A stretch of DNA of 64,000 bases, from NCBI RefSeq assembly GCF_003951315.1, contig NZ_QLJH01000011.1:68015-132014 (forward strand). Direction: 5' to 3'. This stretch comes from Sphingomonas sp. S-NIH.Pt15_0812 (GTDB taxonomy: Bacteria > Pseudomonadota > Alphaproteobacteria > Sphingomonadales > Sphingomonadaceae). A model generated the notes under the pieces. The model was given only the letters and a program-made list of their open reading frames with translations. It was not told the origin of the DNA and did no database searches. The translations under genes were made by a program, and so were the position numbers. Below are positions 20,989 through 29,220 of this stretch, piece by piece. Position 1 is the stretch's first letter; every line of letters starts with the position of its first letter.

Positions 20989-22199
20989 CAGCGGCCCTTC
21001 TGCTGGCCGGCACTGCCGCCGCCGCCCTCACCCTGGGGCGGGGCCTGGACGTTCTGCGGCGTGTTGGCGGGGACCGGCTTCACCGTCTGGCCGGGGCGCA
21101 GCTTGCCCAGGCCCTGGACGATGATCTTGTCGCCGTCCGACAGGCCCTTGGTGACGACCCAGTTCGGTCCTTGCGTCCGCTCGGCGGTGACGGTCTTCTG
21201 CGTCGCCTTGTTGTTCGGGCCGACGACGATGACCGTGGCATTGCCCTGCGGATCGCGGCTGACGCCCGCCTGCGGCACCAGGAAGGCGCGGCGGTCGATC
21301 GCCTGGGCGAAGCTGGCGCGGACGAACATGCCCGGCGTCAGCAGCCCCTGCGCATTGGGGAAGCGGGCGCGCAGCGTCGTCGTGCCGGTGGTCGGATCGA
21401 CCAGCGCCTCGGCGAACTCGATCGTGCCGGTCTGGCCGTAATCGCTGCCGTCGGGCAGCTTGAGGCGCACCTGTGCACGGGTCGGCGCGACGCCGCCGCT
21501 AGCCAGACTGCGGCGCAGCGACAGGATGTCGCCGGCCGATTGCTGGATGTCGACGAAGATCGGGTCGAGCCGCTGGATCTGCGCCAGCGGATCGGTCTGG
21601 GTCGAGGAGACGAGCGCGCCGACCGTGAACAGCGAGCGGCCGATGCGGCCGCTGATCGGTGCGGGCACGGTGGTGAATTGCAGGTTGATCCGCGCGGTTT
21701 CCAGCGCGGCCTGGTTCTGGGCGACGGCCGCGGCGGCCTGGCGCGCCTGCGCCACGGCATTGGTATAGTCCTGCTTCGAGATCGCCTCGATCTCGGCGAG
21801 CGGCTTGTAGCGCTGGGCCAGGATCGATGCGGCCTCGCGATTGGCTTGGGCGCTTTGCAGATTGGCGGCGGCCTGGTTGGCGGCGGCGCGATAGAGGCGC
21901 GGATCGATCTCGTAGAGCGGCTGGCCGCGCTGGACGATCGATCCTTCCTTGAACAGGCGGCGGCGGATGATGCCGGTCACCTGCGGGCGCACATCGGAAC
22001 TCTCGAACGCGGTCGTGCGTCCTGCCAGCTCGGTCACCAATGCGGCATCGGTGGGCTGGACGACGACATAGCCGACCTGGGGCGTTCCTTGCCCCGGTTG
22101 GCCGCCATTCTTTCCCTTGCCCTTCTGCTGCGACTCACTACCGCCCCCGCACGCCGCCAAAGCGATGGCCAGAGCGATGACCGCGACGCGAGGCCGCAT
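20988..22199 (-). CDS. RND efflux periplasmic adaptor lipoprotein (AcrA type)
   Basis: 403-aa membrane-fusion protein linking the permease with the outer-membrane channel. Start MRPRVAVIALAIALAAC at 22199 gives a lipobox with Cys17; an in-frame ATG five codons upstream is possible. Followed by a low-complexity GSESQQKGKGKNGGQPGQG linker, then the biotinyl-lipoyl half (DVRPQVTGIIRRRLFKEGSI...GQPLYEIDP), an alpha-helical hairpin (residues ~95-150) and the returning lipoyl half 'VPAPISGRIGRSLFTVGALV'. Ends with another Gly/Gln-rich tail. First gene of the adaptor-permease-channel operon, divergent from rpiA. Confidence 0.95.
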   Translation of the reverse strand: MRPRVAVIALAIALAACGGGSESQQKGKGKNGGQPGQGTPQVGYVVVQPTDAALVTELAGRTTAFESSDVRPQVTGIIRRRLFKEGSIVQRGQPLYEIDPRLYRAAANQAAANLQSAQANREAASILAQRYKPLAEIEAISKQDYTNAVAQARQAAAAVAQNQAALETARINLQFTTVPAPISGRIGRSLFTVGALVSSTQTDPLAQIQRLDPIFVDIQQSAGDILSLRRSLASGGVAPTRAQVRLKLPDGSDYGQTGTIEFAEALVDPTTGTTTLRARFPNAQGLLTPGMFVRASFAQAIDRRAFLVPQAGVSRDPQGNATVIVVGPNNKATQKTVTAERTQGPNWVVTKGLSDGDKIIVQGLGKLRPGQTVKPVPANTPQNVQAPPQGEGGGGSAGQQKGR

Positions 22200-22354
22200 T
22201 GCCTGTGACTGCAAAATGTGCGCTTTCGTTCATTGGCCGGAAGGGACTGCCCGGAACGGGCGGGAAACCAACCGACGGTAAAAAGGTTGCCTTGGCTGTC
22301 ATATTTTGCGCGGGTCGGGGATACCGATCAAGTCCTGGGAGGTTCTTTGCGACA

Positions 22355-23062
22355 ATGTGTGACAAAGTTTTCCCCGGGCCGTCCCAGGCCGAGCTGGACA
22401 AGCGCGCGGCCGCCGAGGCGGCGGTTCGGGAAGTGCAGCCGGGCATGCTGGTCGGCTTGGGCACCGGGTCGACGGCGGCGGCGGCGATCCGGCTGATCGG
22501 CGAAAGCGGAGTCGCGATCGAGGCCGTGGCGACGTCGGAGGCGAGCGCGACGCTCGCCCGGTCGGTCGGCATCCGGGTGCGCGACTTCGCCGAGGTGTCG
22601 CGCGTCGACCTGACGATCGACGGGGCCGATGCGATCGATCCGCAGTTCCGGGCGATGAAAGGTGCCGGCGGCGCGATGCTGCGCGAGAAGGTGGTGGCGG
22701 CGGCGAGCGACCGGATGGTGGTGATCGCCGACGCGAGCAAGCGGGTAGACACGATCGGGGTCGCCAAGCTGCCGGTCGAGGTGCTGCCCTTCGCGAGGAG
22801 CTATGTCGAGGCGGCGGTGCGGCCGATGTTCGCCGAGGTCGCGGTGCGCGGCGGGCAGGGCGGGGCCTATCGCACCGACAATGGCAATATCGTGATCGAC
22901 TGCCAAGCGCCGCTGCTCGCCGACTGGGACCGGCTGGCGGCCTGGCTGGGCAGCGTGCCGGGCGTCGCGGGCCACGGCCTGTTCCTGGGGGAGGTCGACG
23001 CCGCCTATATTGCGGATGCCGGCGTCGTTACGCGACTGGAACGGCGACTGGTCACGGGCTAA
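22355..23062 (+). CDS. rpiA: Ribose-5-phosphate isomerase A
   Basis: Interconverts ribose-5-phosphate and ribulose-5-phosphate in the pentose phosphate pathway. 235 aa, normal for RpiA. Conserved elements: VQPGMLVGLGTGSTAAAAIR (phosphate-binding GTGSTA), LTIDGADAIDPQFRAMKGAG with the catalytic Asp pair, GAMLREKVVA, and VIADASKRVDTIG. The start ATG 22355 (MCDKVFPGPSQAELDKR) is preferred; the frame is open to 22199, but the upstream codons are not family-like. GGGAGG lies ~12 nt upstream. Followed by tkt and tal on the same strand with an 86-bp gap to tkt. Confidence 0.95.
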   Translation: MCDKVFPGPSQAELDKRAAAEAAVREVQPGMLVGLGTGSTAAAAIRLIGESGVAIEAVATSEASATLARSVGIRVRDFAEVSRVDLTIDGADAIDPQFRAMKGAGGAMLREKVVAAASDRMVVIADASKRVDTIGVAKLPVEVLPFARSYVEAAVRPMFAEVAVRGGQGGAYRTDNGNIVIDCQAPLLADWDRLAAWLGSVPGVAGHGLFLGEVDAAYIADAGVVTRLERRLVTG

Positions 23063-23148
23063 CAGCAGCGCTACATCGCAACCCGTGCGGCGGACGGGCG
23101 TTCCGCCAACCGACCGGTTCACCTCAATTGCCAAGCGAGGCCTATTCC

Positions 23149-25263
23149 ATGTCCGATACCCAGACCGCCCCCACCGCGACGGCGGGAGCGTCGTTGCACG
23201 AAGACGGCTCCCCAGAGCGCTTGGCGATCGACACGATCCGCACCCTGTCGATGGATGCGGTGCAGAAGGCCAATAGCGGCCACCCCGGCACGCCGATGGC
23301 GCTGGCGCCGGTCGGCTGGACGATCTGGGCCAAGTATCTGCGCTACGATCCCGCCCATGCCGACTGGCCCAATCGCGACCGCTTCGTGCTGTCGGTCGGC
23401 CATGCGTCGATGCTGCTCTATTCGCTCATCCACCTCGCCGGGATCGAGGAGATCGACGCGGAGGGCAACAAGACCGGCCGTCCGGCGCTGACGCTGGACG
23501 ATCTGAAGGGCTTCCGCCAGCTCGCTTCGCGCACGCCGGGCCACCCCGAATATCGCCACACCACCGGTGTCGAGACGACCACGGGGCCGCTGGGCGCCGG
23601 GTGCAGCAACTCGGTCGGCATGGCGATCGCCGAGCGCTGGCTGGCGGCGCGGTACAACAAGGACGGCTACACGCTGTTCGACCATGACGTGTACACCGTC
23701 TGCGGCGACGGCGACATGATGGAGGGCGTGGCGTCCGAGGCGGCGAGCCTGGCCGGTCACCTCAAGCTGTCGAACCTCTGCTGGATCTACGACAGCAACC
23801 ATATCTCGATCGAGGGCGGCACCGACCTGGCGTTCGACGAGGATGTGGGCCTGCGCTTCCAGGCCTATGGCTGGAACGTCATCCATGTCGACGACGCCAA
23901 TGACATCGCCGCGCTGACCGCCGCGCTCGACTCGTTCCGTCGCACCGGCGACAAGCCGACGCTGATCGTCGTCCATTCGGTGATCGGCTGGGGCAGTCCC
24001 AAGGCGGGCAGCGAGAAGGCGCATGGCGAGCCGCTGGGCGAGGACAACATCCGCGCCACCAAGCGCGCCTATGGCTGGCCCGAGGACAAGCAGTTCTACG
24101 TGCCGGAGGGCGTGCAGGAGGCGTTCCAGTCGGCGATCTCGGAGCGTGGCAAGCCGCTGCGCGACGCCTGGGTCGAACTGGTCGAGCAATATCGCGGCGA
24201 CTATCCGGAACTGGCTGCCGAACTGGATCACATGCTCGCCGACAAGCTGCCCGAGGGCTGGGACGCCGACATTCCGGAATTCCCGGCCGATGCCAAGGGT
24301 CTGGCCAGCCGTGATTCGGGTGGCAAGGTGCTGAATGCGATCGCCAAGCGCGTGCCCTGGCTGCTCGGCGGCTCGGCCGATCTCGCCCCCTCGACCAAGA
24401 CGGACATCAAGGGTGCGCCGTCGTTCGAGGCGAACAATTACGGCGGCGCCAACTTCCACTTCGGCGTGCGCGAGCATGGCATGGGCGGCGTGGTGAACGG
24501 CATGGCGCTGTCGCACTTCCGTGCCTACGGCTCCACCTTCCTCGTCTTCCTCGACTATATGCGCGCCCCGGTGCGCCTGTCGGCGATCATGGAACTGGGT
24601 GCGGTCTGGGTCTTCACGCACGACTCGATCGGCGTGGGCGAGGATGGCCCCACGCACCAGCCGATCGAGCATCTGGCGACGATGCGCGCCATCCCGGGAC
24701 TGGACACCATCCGCCCCGGGGATGCGAACGAGGTCTCCTGGGCCTGGCGCGCGGCGCTCGAACATGCCGATCGTCCGACCGCCCTGGTCCTGTCGCGCCA
24801 GGCGCTGCCGACGCTCGACCGCACCCGATACGCCGCTGCGGAGGGCGTGATGAAGGGCGCCTATGTCCTCGACAGCGACGCCGATCCCGAAGTCATCCTG
24901 ATCGGCACCGGCAGCGAGCTGTCGATGGTGGTCGAGGCGCACGAGAAGCTGAAGGCGGAGGGCGTGCGCAGCCGCGTCGTCTCGATGCCGAGCTGGTATC
25001 GCTTCGAGCTGCAGGACGAGGCCTATAAGGAAAGCGTGCTGCCGAACACGGTGGATGCGCGCGTGGCCGTGGAGATGGCCGGTTCGATGGGCTGGGACCG
25101 CTATGTCGGGCGCAAGGGCCGCACAATCACCATGTCCACCTTCGGTGCTTCGGCGCCGATCACGAAGCTGCAGGACAAGTACGGCTTCACCGTCGACAAT
25201 GTCGTCAAAGTGGCCCGCGAGGCGATCGCCAACGCGAACACCCGTGCGGGCGAGGAGAAGTAA
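23149..25263 (+). CDS. tkt: Transketolase
   Basis: TPP-dependent transfer of two-carbon ketol units in the pentose phosphate pathway. 704 aa from ATG 23149, with GCGAGG ~9 nt upstream (the in-frame start at 23128 is less likely). TPP motif GDGDMMEGVASEAASLAGHL continuing to N (the GDG...N pattern); SVGHASMLLYSLIHLAG near the N-terminus; central pyrimidine-binding region 'FGVREHGMGGVVNGMALS' and 'THDSIGVGEDGPTHQPIEHL' with catalytic His residues. A 31-residue N-terminal extension (DTQTAPTATAGASLHEDGS) precedes the usual start. Two bases separate its stop from tal, so they are co-transcribed. Confidence 0.97.
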   Translation: MSDTQTAPTATAGASLHEDGSPERLAIDTIRTLSMDAVQKANSGHPGTPMALAPVGWTIWAKYLRYDPAHADWPNRDRFVLSVGHASMLLYSLIHLAGIEEIDAEGNKTGRPALTLDDLKGFRQLASRTPGHPEYRHTTGVETTTGPLGAGCSNSVGMAIAERWLAARYNKDGYTLFDHDVYTVCGDGDMMEGVASEAASLAGHLKLSNLCWIYDSNHISIEGGTDLAFDEDVGLRFQAYGWNVIHVDDANDIAALTAALDSFRRTGDKPTLIVVHSVIGWGSPKAGSEKAHGEPLGEDNIRATKRAYGWPEDKQFYVPEGVQEAFQSAISERGKPLRDAWVELVEQYRGDYPELAAELDHMLADKLPEGWDADIPEFPADAKGLASRDSGGKVLNAIAKRVPWLLGGSADLAPSTKTDIKGAPSFEANNYGGANFHFGVREHGMGGVVNGMALSHFRAYGSTFLVFLDYMRAPVRLSAIMELGAVWVFTHDSIGVGEDGPTHQPIEHLATMRAIPGLDTIRPGDANEVSWAWRAALEHADRPTALVLSRQALPTLDRTRYAAAEGVMKGAYVLDSDADPEVILIGTGSELSMVVEAHEKLKAEGVRSRVVSMPSWYRFELQDEAYKESVLPNTVDARVAVEMAGSMGWDRYVGRKGRTITMSTFGASAPITKLQDKYGFTVDNVVKVAREAIANANTRAGEEK

Positions 25264-25265
25264 TC

Positions 25266-26390
25266 ATGGGCAAGCTCAACGACCTCAGCGCCGCCGGCAC
25301 CGCCGTCTGGCTGGATTTCGTCGATCGCAAGTTCCTGGAGGCCGGTGGCCTCAAGGCGCTGGTCGAGGAGGACAGCCTGACCGGCGTCACCTCCAATCCG
25401 TCGATCTTCGAAAAGGCGATGGGGCATGGCGATGCCTATGACGGGACCCTCGCCGCGTTCGACAAGGAGAACCCCGGCGCGGCGACGATCGACCGCTACG
25501 AGCATCTGGCGATCCAGGACATCAAGGCGGCAGCCGAGACGCTGACGCCCGTCTATGAGCGGTTGGACGCCAAGGACGGCTATGTCAGCCTGGAGGTGTC
25601 GCCCTATATCGCCGATGACACCGACGCGACGATCGCCGAGGCGGACAAGCTCTGGCACGCGGTCGACCGACCGAACCTGATGATCAAGATCCCCGGCACG
25701 CAGGCCGGCGCGCCCGCCATCTCGGCGACGATCGCCAAGGGGATCAACGTCAACGTCACGCTGCTCTTCTCGCAAGCGGACTATCAGCGCGTCGCCGAGG
25801 CCTATGCCACCGGTCTGGAGGAGCGTGTCCGTCAGGGCCAGCCGATCGACCGGATCGCCAGCGTCGCCAGCTTCTTCATCAGCCGCATCGACGCCGAGAT
25901 CGACGGAGCGATCGACAAGCGCGTCGCCGAGGGCGATGCGGAGGCCGAGGCGCTGAAGGCGATCAAGGGCAAGGTGGCGATCGCCAACGCGAAGCTGGCC
26001 TATGCCTGGTATCGGGACTTCATCGCGTCGGATCGCTGGCAGGCGCTGGCCGCCAAGGGTGCGCAGCCGCAGCGGCTGCTCTGGGCCTCCACCGGCACCA
26101 AGAACCCGGACTATCCTGACACGCTCTATGTCGACGAGCTGATCGGGCCGGAGACGGTCAACACCATGCCGCCCAAGACGATGGACGCGTTCCGCGACCG
26201 TGGCACGGTGGCCGAGACGCTGACCCAGGATGTCGAGGGCGCGCGCCACGTCATCGCCGAGGTCGAGCGGCTGGGCCTGGATTTGGACGGCGTCACCGGC
26301 CGGCTGGTCGAGGCGGGCGTCGCGTCGTTCGCGGGCGCCTTCGACGACCTGCTCGGCGCGATCGCCAAGAAGCAGCCGGCGACGGCCTGA
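25266..26390 (+). CDS. tal: Transaldolase
   Basis: Transfers the three-carbon dihydroxyacetone unit from sedoheptulose-7-phosphate to glyceraldehyde-3-phosphate. 374 aa, the long bacterial type (cyanobacterial/actinobacterial/alphaproteobacterial TalB-like). SLTGVTSNPSIFEKAMG near the N-terminus and Schiff-base Lys141 in NLMIKIPGTQAG; NVTLLFSQADYQRVAEAY and SVASFFISRIDAEID follow, and ASTGTKNPDYPDTLYVDELIG is the C-terminal signature. Start 2 nt after tkt; a strong terminator follows the stop, closing the rpiA-tkt-tal unit. Confidence 0.96.
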   Translation: MGKLNDLSAAGTAVWLDFVDRKFLEAGGLKALVEEDSLTGVTSNPSIFEKAMGHGDAYDGTLAAFDKENPGAATIDRYEHLAIQDIKAAAETLTPVYERLDAKDGYVSLEVSPYIADDTDATIAEADKLWHAVDRPNLMIKIPGTQAGAPAISATIAKGINVNVTLLFSQADYQRVAEAYATGLEERVRQGQPIDRIASVASFFISRIDAEIDGAIDKRVAEGDAEAEALKAIKGKVAIANAKLAYAWYRDFIASDRWQALAAKGAQPQRLLWASTGTKNPDYPDTLYVDELIGPETVNTMPPKTMDAFRDRGTVAETLTQDVEGARHVIAEVERLGLDLDGVTGRLVEAGVASFAGAFDDLLGAIAKKQPATA

Positions 26391-26398
26391 TCCACCGG

Positions 26399-26430
26399 AA
26401 GGGCGGCCACACGGGCCGCCCTTCTTCTTT
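26399..26430 (+). terminator. Intrinsic terminator after tal
   Basis: AAGGGCGGCC pairs with GGCCGCCCTT (10 bp) around a 5-nt loop, followed by the pyrimidine run CTTCTTT. It ends the tkt-tal transcript before gnd. Confidence 0.85.
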
Positions 26431-26486
26431 GTCCATCGGACGGATGATGCGCGTCGATCGGTCCGGTCAGCGCAACCATCGGCCCG

Positions 26487-26508
26487 CCGCCGGGTTTCAT
26501 CCCGGCGG
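26487..26508 (+). other. Hairpin in the gnd leader
   Basis: CCGCCGGG-TTTCAT-CCCGGCGG, 8-bp perfect stem 21 bp upstream of the gnd ATG. No T-run. Could affect translation or mRNA stability; function unknown. Confidence 0.35.
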
Positions 26509-26529
26509 ACGCGTACGGGATTGAAGTGA

Positions 26530-27513
26530 ATGAAGATCGGAATGATCGGCCTCGGCCGGATGGGCGGCAACATGGCACGCCGGCTGATGGCCGGCGGTCA
26601 TCAGGTCGTCGCCTATGACCGCGATGCGGACGCGGTCGCCAAGCTGACCGCGGACGGTGCCGAGGGCGTCGACTCGCTGGACGCGGTGCGCGGCAAGCTC
26701 GACAGCCCGGCCATCTGGTGGGTGATGCTGCCCGCCGGCGAGATCACCGAGGGCACGATCGCCCAGATCGCCGAAAAGGCCCAGGCGGGCGATATCATCA
26801 TCGATGGCGGCAACAGCTTCTACAAGGACGATATCCGCCGCGCGAAGAGCCTGCGCGAAAAGGGCATCGAATATGTCGATGTCGGCACCTCGGGCGGCGT
26901 CTGGGGCAAGGATCGCGGCTATTGCATGATGATCGGCGCCGAGCCGCGCATCATGGAGCATCTCGACCCGATCTTCGAGACGCTGGCGCCGGGCGCGGGC
27001 ACCATCCCCCGCACGCCGGGACGGGTCGCCGAGAAGGTCGATCAGCGCGCCGAGAAGGGCTATATCCATGCCGGGCCGGCGGGCGCGGGCCATTTCGTCA
27101 AGATGATCCACAACGGCATCGAATATGGCCTGATGCAGGCCTATGCCGAGGGCTTCGACATTCTGAAGTCGAAGAACAGCGACAAGCTGCCCGAGGACGA
27201 GCGGTTCGACCTGAACCTGACCGATATCGCCGAGGTCTGGCGGCGCGGCTCGGTCATCTCCTCCTGGCTGCTCGATCTGACCGCGATCGCGTTGGCCAAG
27301 GACGAGATGCTGGAACAGTTCAGCGGCCATGTCGCCGATTCCGGCGAGGGTCAGTGGACGATCGACGCGGCGATGGAGGAGAAGGTGCCGGCCAATGTGC
27401 TGACCGCCTCGCTCTTCGCGCGCTATCGCAGCCGGGTCGAGCATACGTTCGGCGACCAGGTGCTGTCGGCGATGCGCTTCGGCTTCGGCGGCCATGTCGA
27501 GATCCCGCAATAA
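26530..27513 (+). CDS. gnd: 6-phosphogluconate dehydrogenase, decarboxylating (short form)
   Basis: Oxidises 6-phosphogluconate to ribulose-5-phosphate and CO2. 327 aa, the short GntZ/YqeC-like class rather than the ~470-aa E. coli Gnd; that class is often NAD-linked. Rossmann motif [20 protein letters not shown] with Asp (AYDRDAD) after strand 2, which also favours NAD+ over NADP+. Substrate/catalytic signatures [29 protein letters not shown] and [20 protein letters not shown] (catalytic Lys and Asn) are intact. It lies downstream of the tal terminator and leads into two HAD phosphatase genes 50 bp and 3 bp apart. Confidence 0.94.
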   Translation: MKIGMIGLGRMGGNMARRLMAGGHQVVAYDRDADAVAKLTADGAEGVDSLDAVRGKLDSPAIWWVMLPAGEITEGTIAQIAEKAQAGDIIIDGGNSFYKDDIRRAKSLREKGIEYVDVGTSGGVWGKDRGYCMMIGAEPRIMEHLDPIFETLAPGAGTIPRTPGRVAEKVDQRAEKGYIHAGPAGAGHFVKMIHNGIEYGLMQAYAEGFDILKSKNSDKLPEDERFDLNLTDIAEVWRRGSVISSWLLDLTAIALAKDEMLEQFSGHVADSGEGQWTIDAAMEEKVPANVLTASLFARYRSRVEHTFGDQVLSAMRFGFGGHVEIPQ

Positions 27514-27563
27514 GCTCCTGAGTTGAAGACGCGGGCGACCGCCGGAAAAGGAACACAAGGCGC

Positions 27564-28370
27564 ATGGCCATCCGGCTGCTCGTATCCGATGTCGATGGAA
27601 CGCTGGTCGATCCGCAGAAGCAACTGACCGATGGGGTGATCGCCGCCGTCGGTCGGTTGCGAGCGGCGGGGGTGGGGTTCACCATCATCTCCGCACGACC
27701 GCGCTCCGGCCTGATGCCGATCGCGGACGCCCTGTCGCTCGACGAGCCGATCGGCGCGTTCAACGGCGGCATCGTCTTCCGCCGCTCGGGCGAGGTGATG
27801 GCGCATCACCGCGTCGCCGGCGACGTGGCGCGCGGCATCTGGGCGGTGATCGGCGATGCGCCGGTCGATCGCTGGGTCTTCGCCGACGATCGCTGGTATG
27901 CCTCGACCGATCAGGGCGTGCATGTCGAGCATGAACGTCGCGCCTCGGCGCAGGAGCCGGTGGTCACGCAGGATTTCGACGCGCTGCTCGACCGCGCCGA
28001 CAAGATCACCTTCGTCAGCGACGACGAGCCGTTGTTGCGGTCGCTGACCGCGCGGGTCGCGCCCGAATATGGTGCTCGTGCGACCGTGGTGCAGAGCCAG
28101 ACCTATTATCTCGACATCACCGCGCTGGAAGCGAACAAGGGCGCCGGCATCACCCAGCTGGCCGAGGCGTTCGGCGTGACGCTGGCAGAGACGGCGGCGA
28201 TCGGCGACCAGGCCAACGACCTGGCGATGCTGGAGAAAGCCGGGCTCGCCATCGTCATGGGCAATGCGCCCGACGCGGTGAAGGCGAAGGCCGACAAGGT
28301 CAGCCTGGGCAACGACCGCGACGGCGTCGCCCATGCGATCGATCACTTCATACTCGAAAAAGGGCAATAA
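27564..28370 (+). CDS. Cof-type HAD-IIB phosphatase
   Basis: 268-aa soluble haloacid-dehalogenase phosphatase. Motif I LLVSDVDGTLVDP (nucleophile Asp9, acid/base Asp11), motif II Ser/Thr in TIISARP, motif III Lys in NKGAGITQLAEAFGV and motif IV AAIGDQANDLAMLEKAGLAI. A C2B cap (about 85-190) marks the Cof/IIB branch, which dephosphorylates sugar phosphates and related metabolites. It sits directly between gnd and a second, different HAD gene, with 3 bp to the latter. A role in clearing dead-end sugar phosphates from the pentose phosphate pathway is an inference from context. Confidence 0.9.
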   Translation: MAIRLLVSDVDGTLVDPQKQLTDGVIAAVGRLRAAGVGFTIISARPRSGLMPIADALSLDEPIGAFNGGIVFRRSGEVMAHHRVAGDVARGIWAVIGDAPVDRWVFADDRWYASTDQGVHVEHERRASAQEPVVTQDFDALLDRADKITFVSDDEPLLRSLTARVAPEYGARATVVQSQTYYLDITALEANKGAGITQLAEAFGVTLAETAAIGDQANDLAMLEKAGLAIVMGNAPDAVKAKADKVSLGNDRDGVAHAIDHFILEKGQ

Positions 28371-28373
28371 TCG

Positions 28374-29120
28374 ATGAAGCAACTGGTCGCCTTCGACCTG
28401 GACGGCACGCTGGCCGAGAGCAAGCAGCCGCTGAAGGACAGCATGGGCGAGGCGCTGGCCGACCTGCTGACGGTCGCCCATGTCGCGGTCATCTCGGGCG
28501 GCGACTGGCCGCAGTTCGACAAGCAGGTCGCCAGCCGCCTGCCCGAACGCGCCGACCGGTCGAAGCTGTGGCTGATGCCGACCACGGGCACCAAGCTCTA
28601 CACCTATGCCGATGGCCGTTGGAACACCGTCTACGCGGAGCTTTTCTCGGACGAGCAGAAGGCGGCGATCATCGAGGCCTTCCACGCCTCGCTGGAGGCG
28701 ACCGGCTTCGTTCCCGAACAGACCTGGGGCGAGCGGATCGAGGATCGCGGCAGCCAGATCACCTTCTCCGCGCTGGGCCAGCAGGCGCCGCTGGATGCCA
28801 AGGAGCATTGGGACCCCGACTTCGCCAAGCGCAAGGTGATCCAGGCCGATCTGCGCCAGCGCCTGCCGGATCTGTCGATCAACATGGGCGGTGCGACCTC
28901 GATCGACATCACGCAGAAGGGCGTCGACAAGGCCTATGGCCTGAAGCGGCTCCGCGACGAAAGCGGCATCCCGCTCGACGCGATGATGTTCATCGGCGAT
29001 GCGATCTTCCCCGGCGGCAATGACTATCCGGCCAAGGAACTGGGCCTCGACACGGTCAAGGTCCGCGACCCCGATGAAACGCTGAGCGTGATCGCCGCGA
29101 TCGTCGCCTGCCAGAAGTGA
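28374..29120 (+). CDS. HAD-IIB hydrolase resembling eukaryotic-type phosphomannomutase
   Basis: 248 aa. Motif I QLVAFDLDGTLAES (Asp8, Asp10), motif II VAVISGGDWPQF, a cap, then GGATSIDITQKGVDKAYGLK and MFIGDAIFPGGNDYPAKELG. The GDAxxPGGNDY motif and 'SIDxxxKGxDKxY' strongly recall eukaryotic PMM1/PMM2, which are HAD-IIB enzymes. Bacterial members are usually annotated only as HAD-IIB family hydrolases. It could be a genuine hexose-phosphate mutase or a phosphatase. Third gene of the gnd cluster; begins 3 bp after the Cof-type gene. Confidence 0.82.
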   Translation: MKQLVAFDLDGTLAESKQPLKDSMGEALADLLTVAHVAVISGGDWPQFDKQVASRLPERADRSKLWLMPTTGTKLYTYADGRWNTVYAELFSDEQKAAIIEAFHASLEATGFVPEQTWGERIEDRGSQITFSALGQQAPLDAKEHWDPDFAKRKVIQADLRQRLPDLSINMGGATSIDITQKGVDKAYGLKRLRDESGIPLDAMMFIGDAIFPGGNDYPAKELGLDTVKVRDPDETLSVIAAIVACQK

Positions 29121-29144
29121 CGGGTTGATATAGATAAAAGCGGA

Positions 29145-29179
29145 GGGGAGGCGACGGCGCTACACGCCTTCGCCTCCCC
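29145..29179. other. Strong symmetric hairpin between the HAD cluster and the kinase gene
   Basis: GGGGAGGCGA pairs with TCGCCTCCCC (10 bp); the loop contains a further GGCG/CGCC pair. No T-run on the plus strand; CTTTTA follows five bases on in the minus-strand direction. Likely a transcript-end or processing structure after the HAD gene. Confidence 0.5.
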
Positions 29180-29220
29180 CAGGCCTTGTGAGTGTGCACA
29201 ATCGTCGATCGCCCGTGTCC

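Noticed and set aside
23063..23148. GGCGGA-N7-TCCGCC as a terminator between rpiA and tkt
   Set aside because: Only a 6-bp stem with no T-run; too weak to claim.
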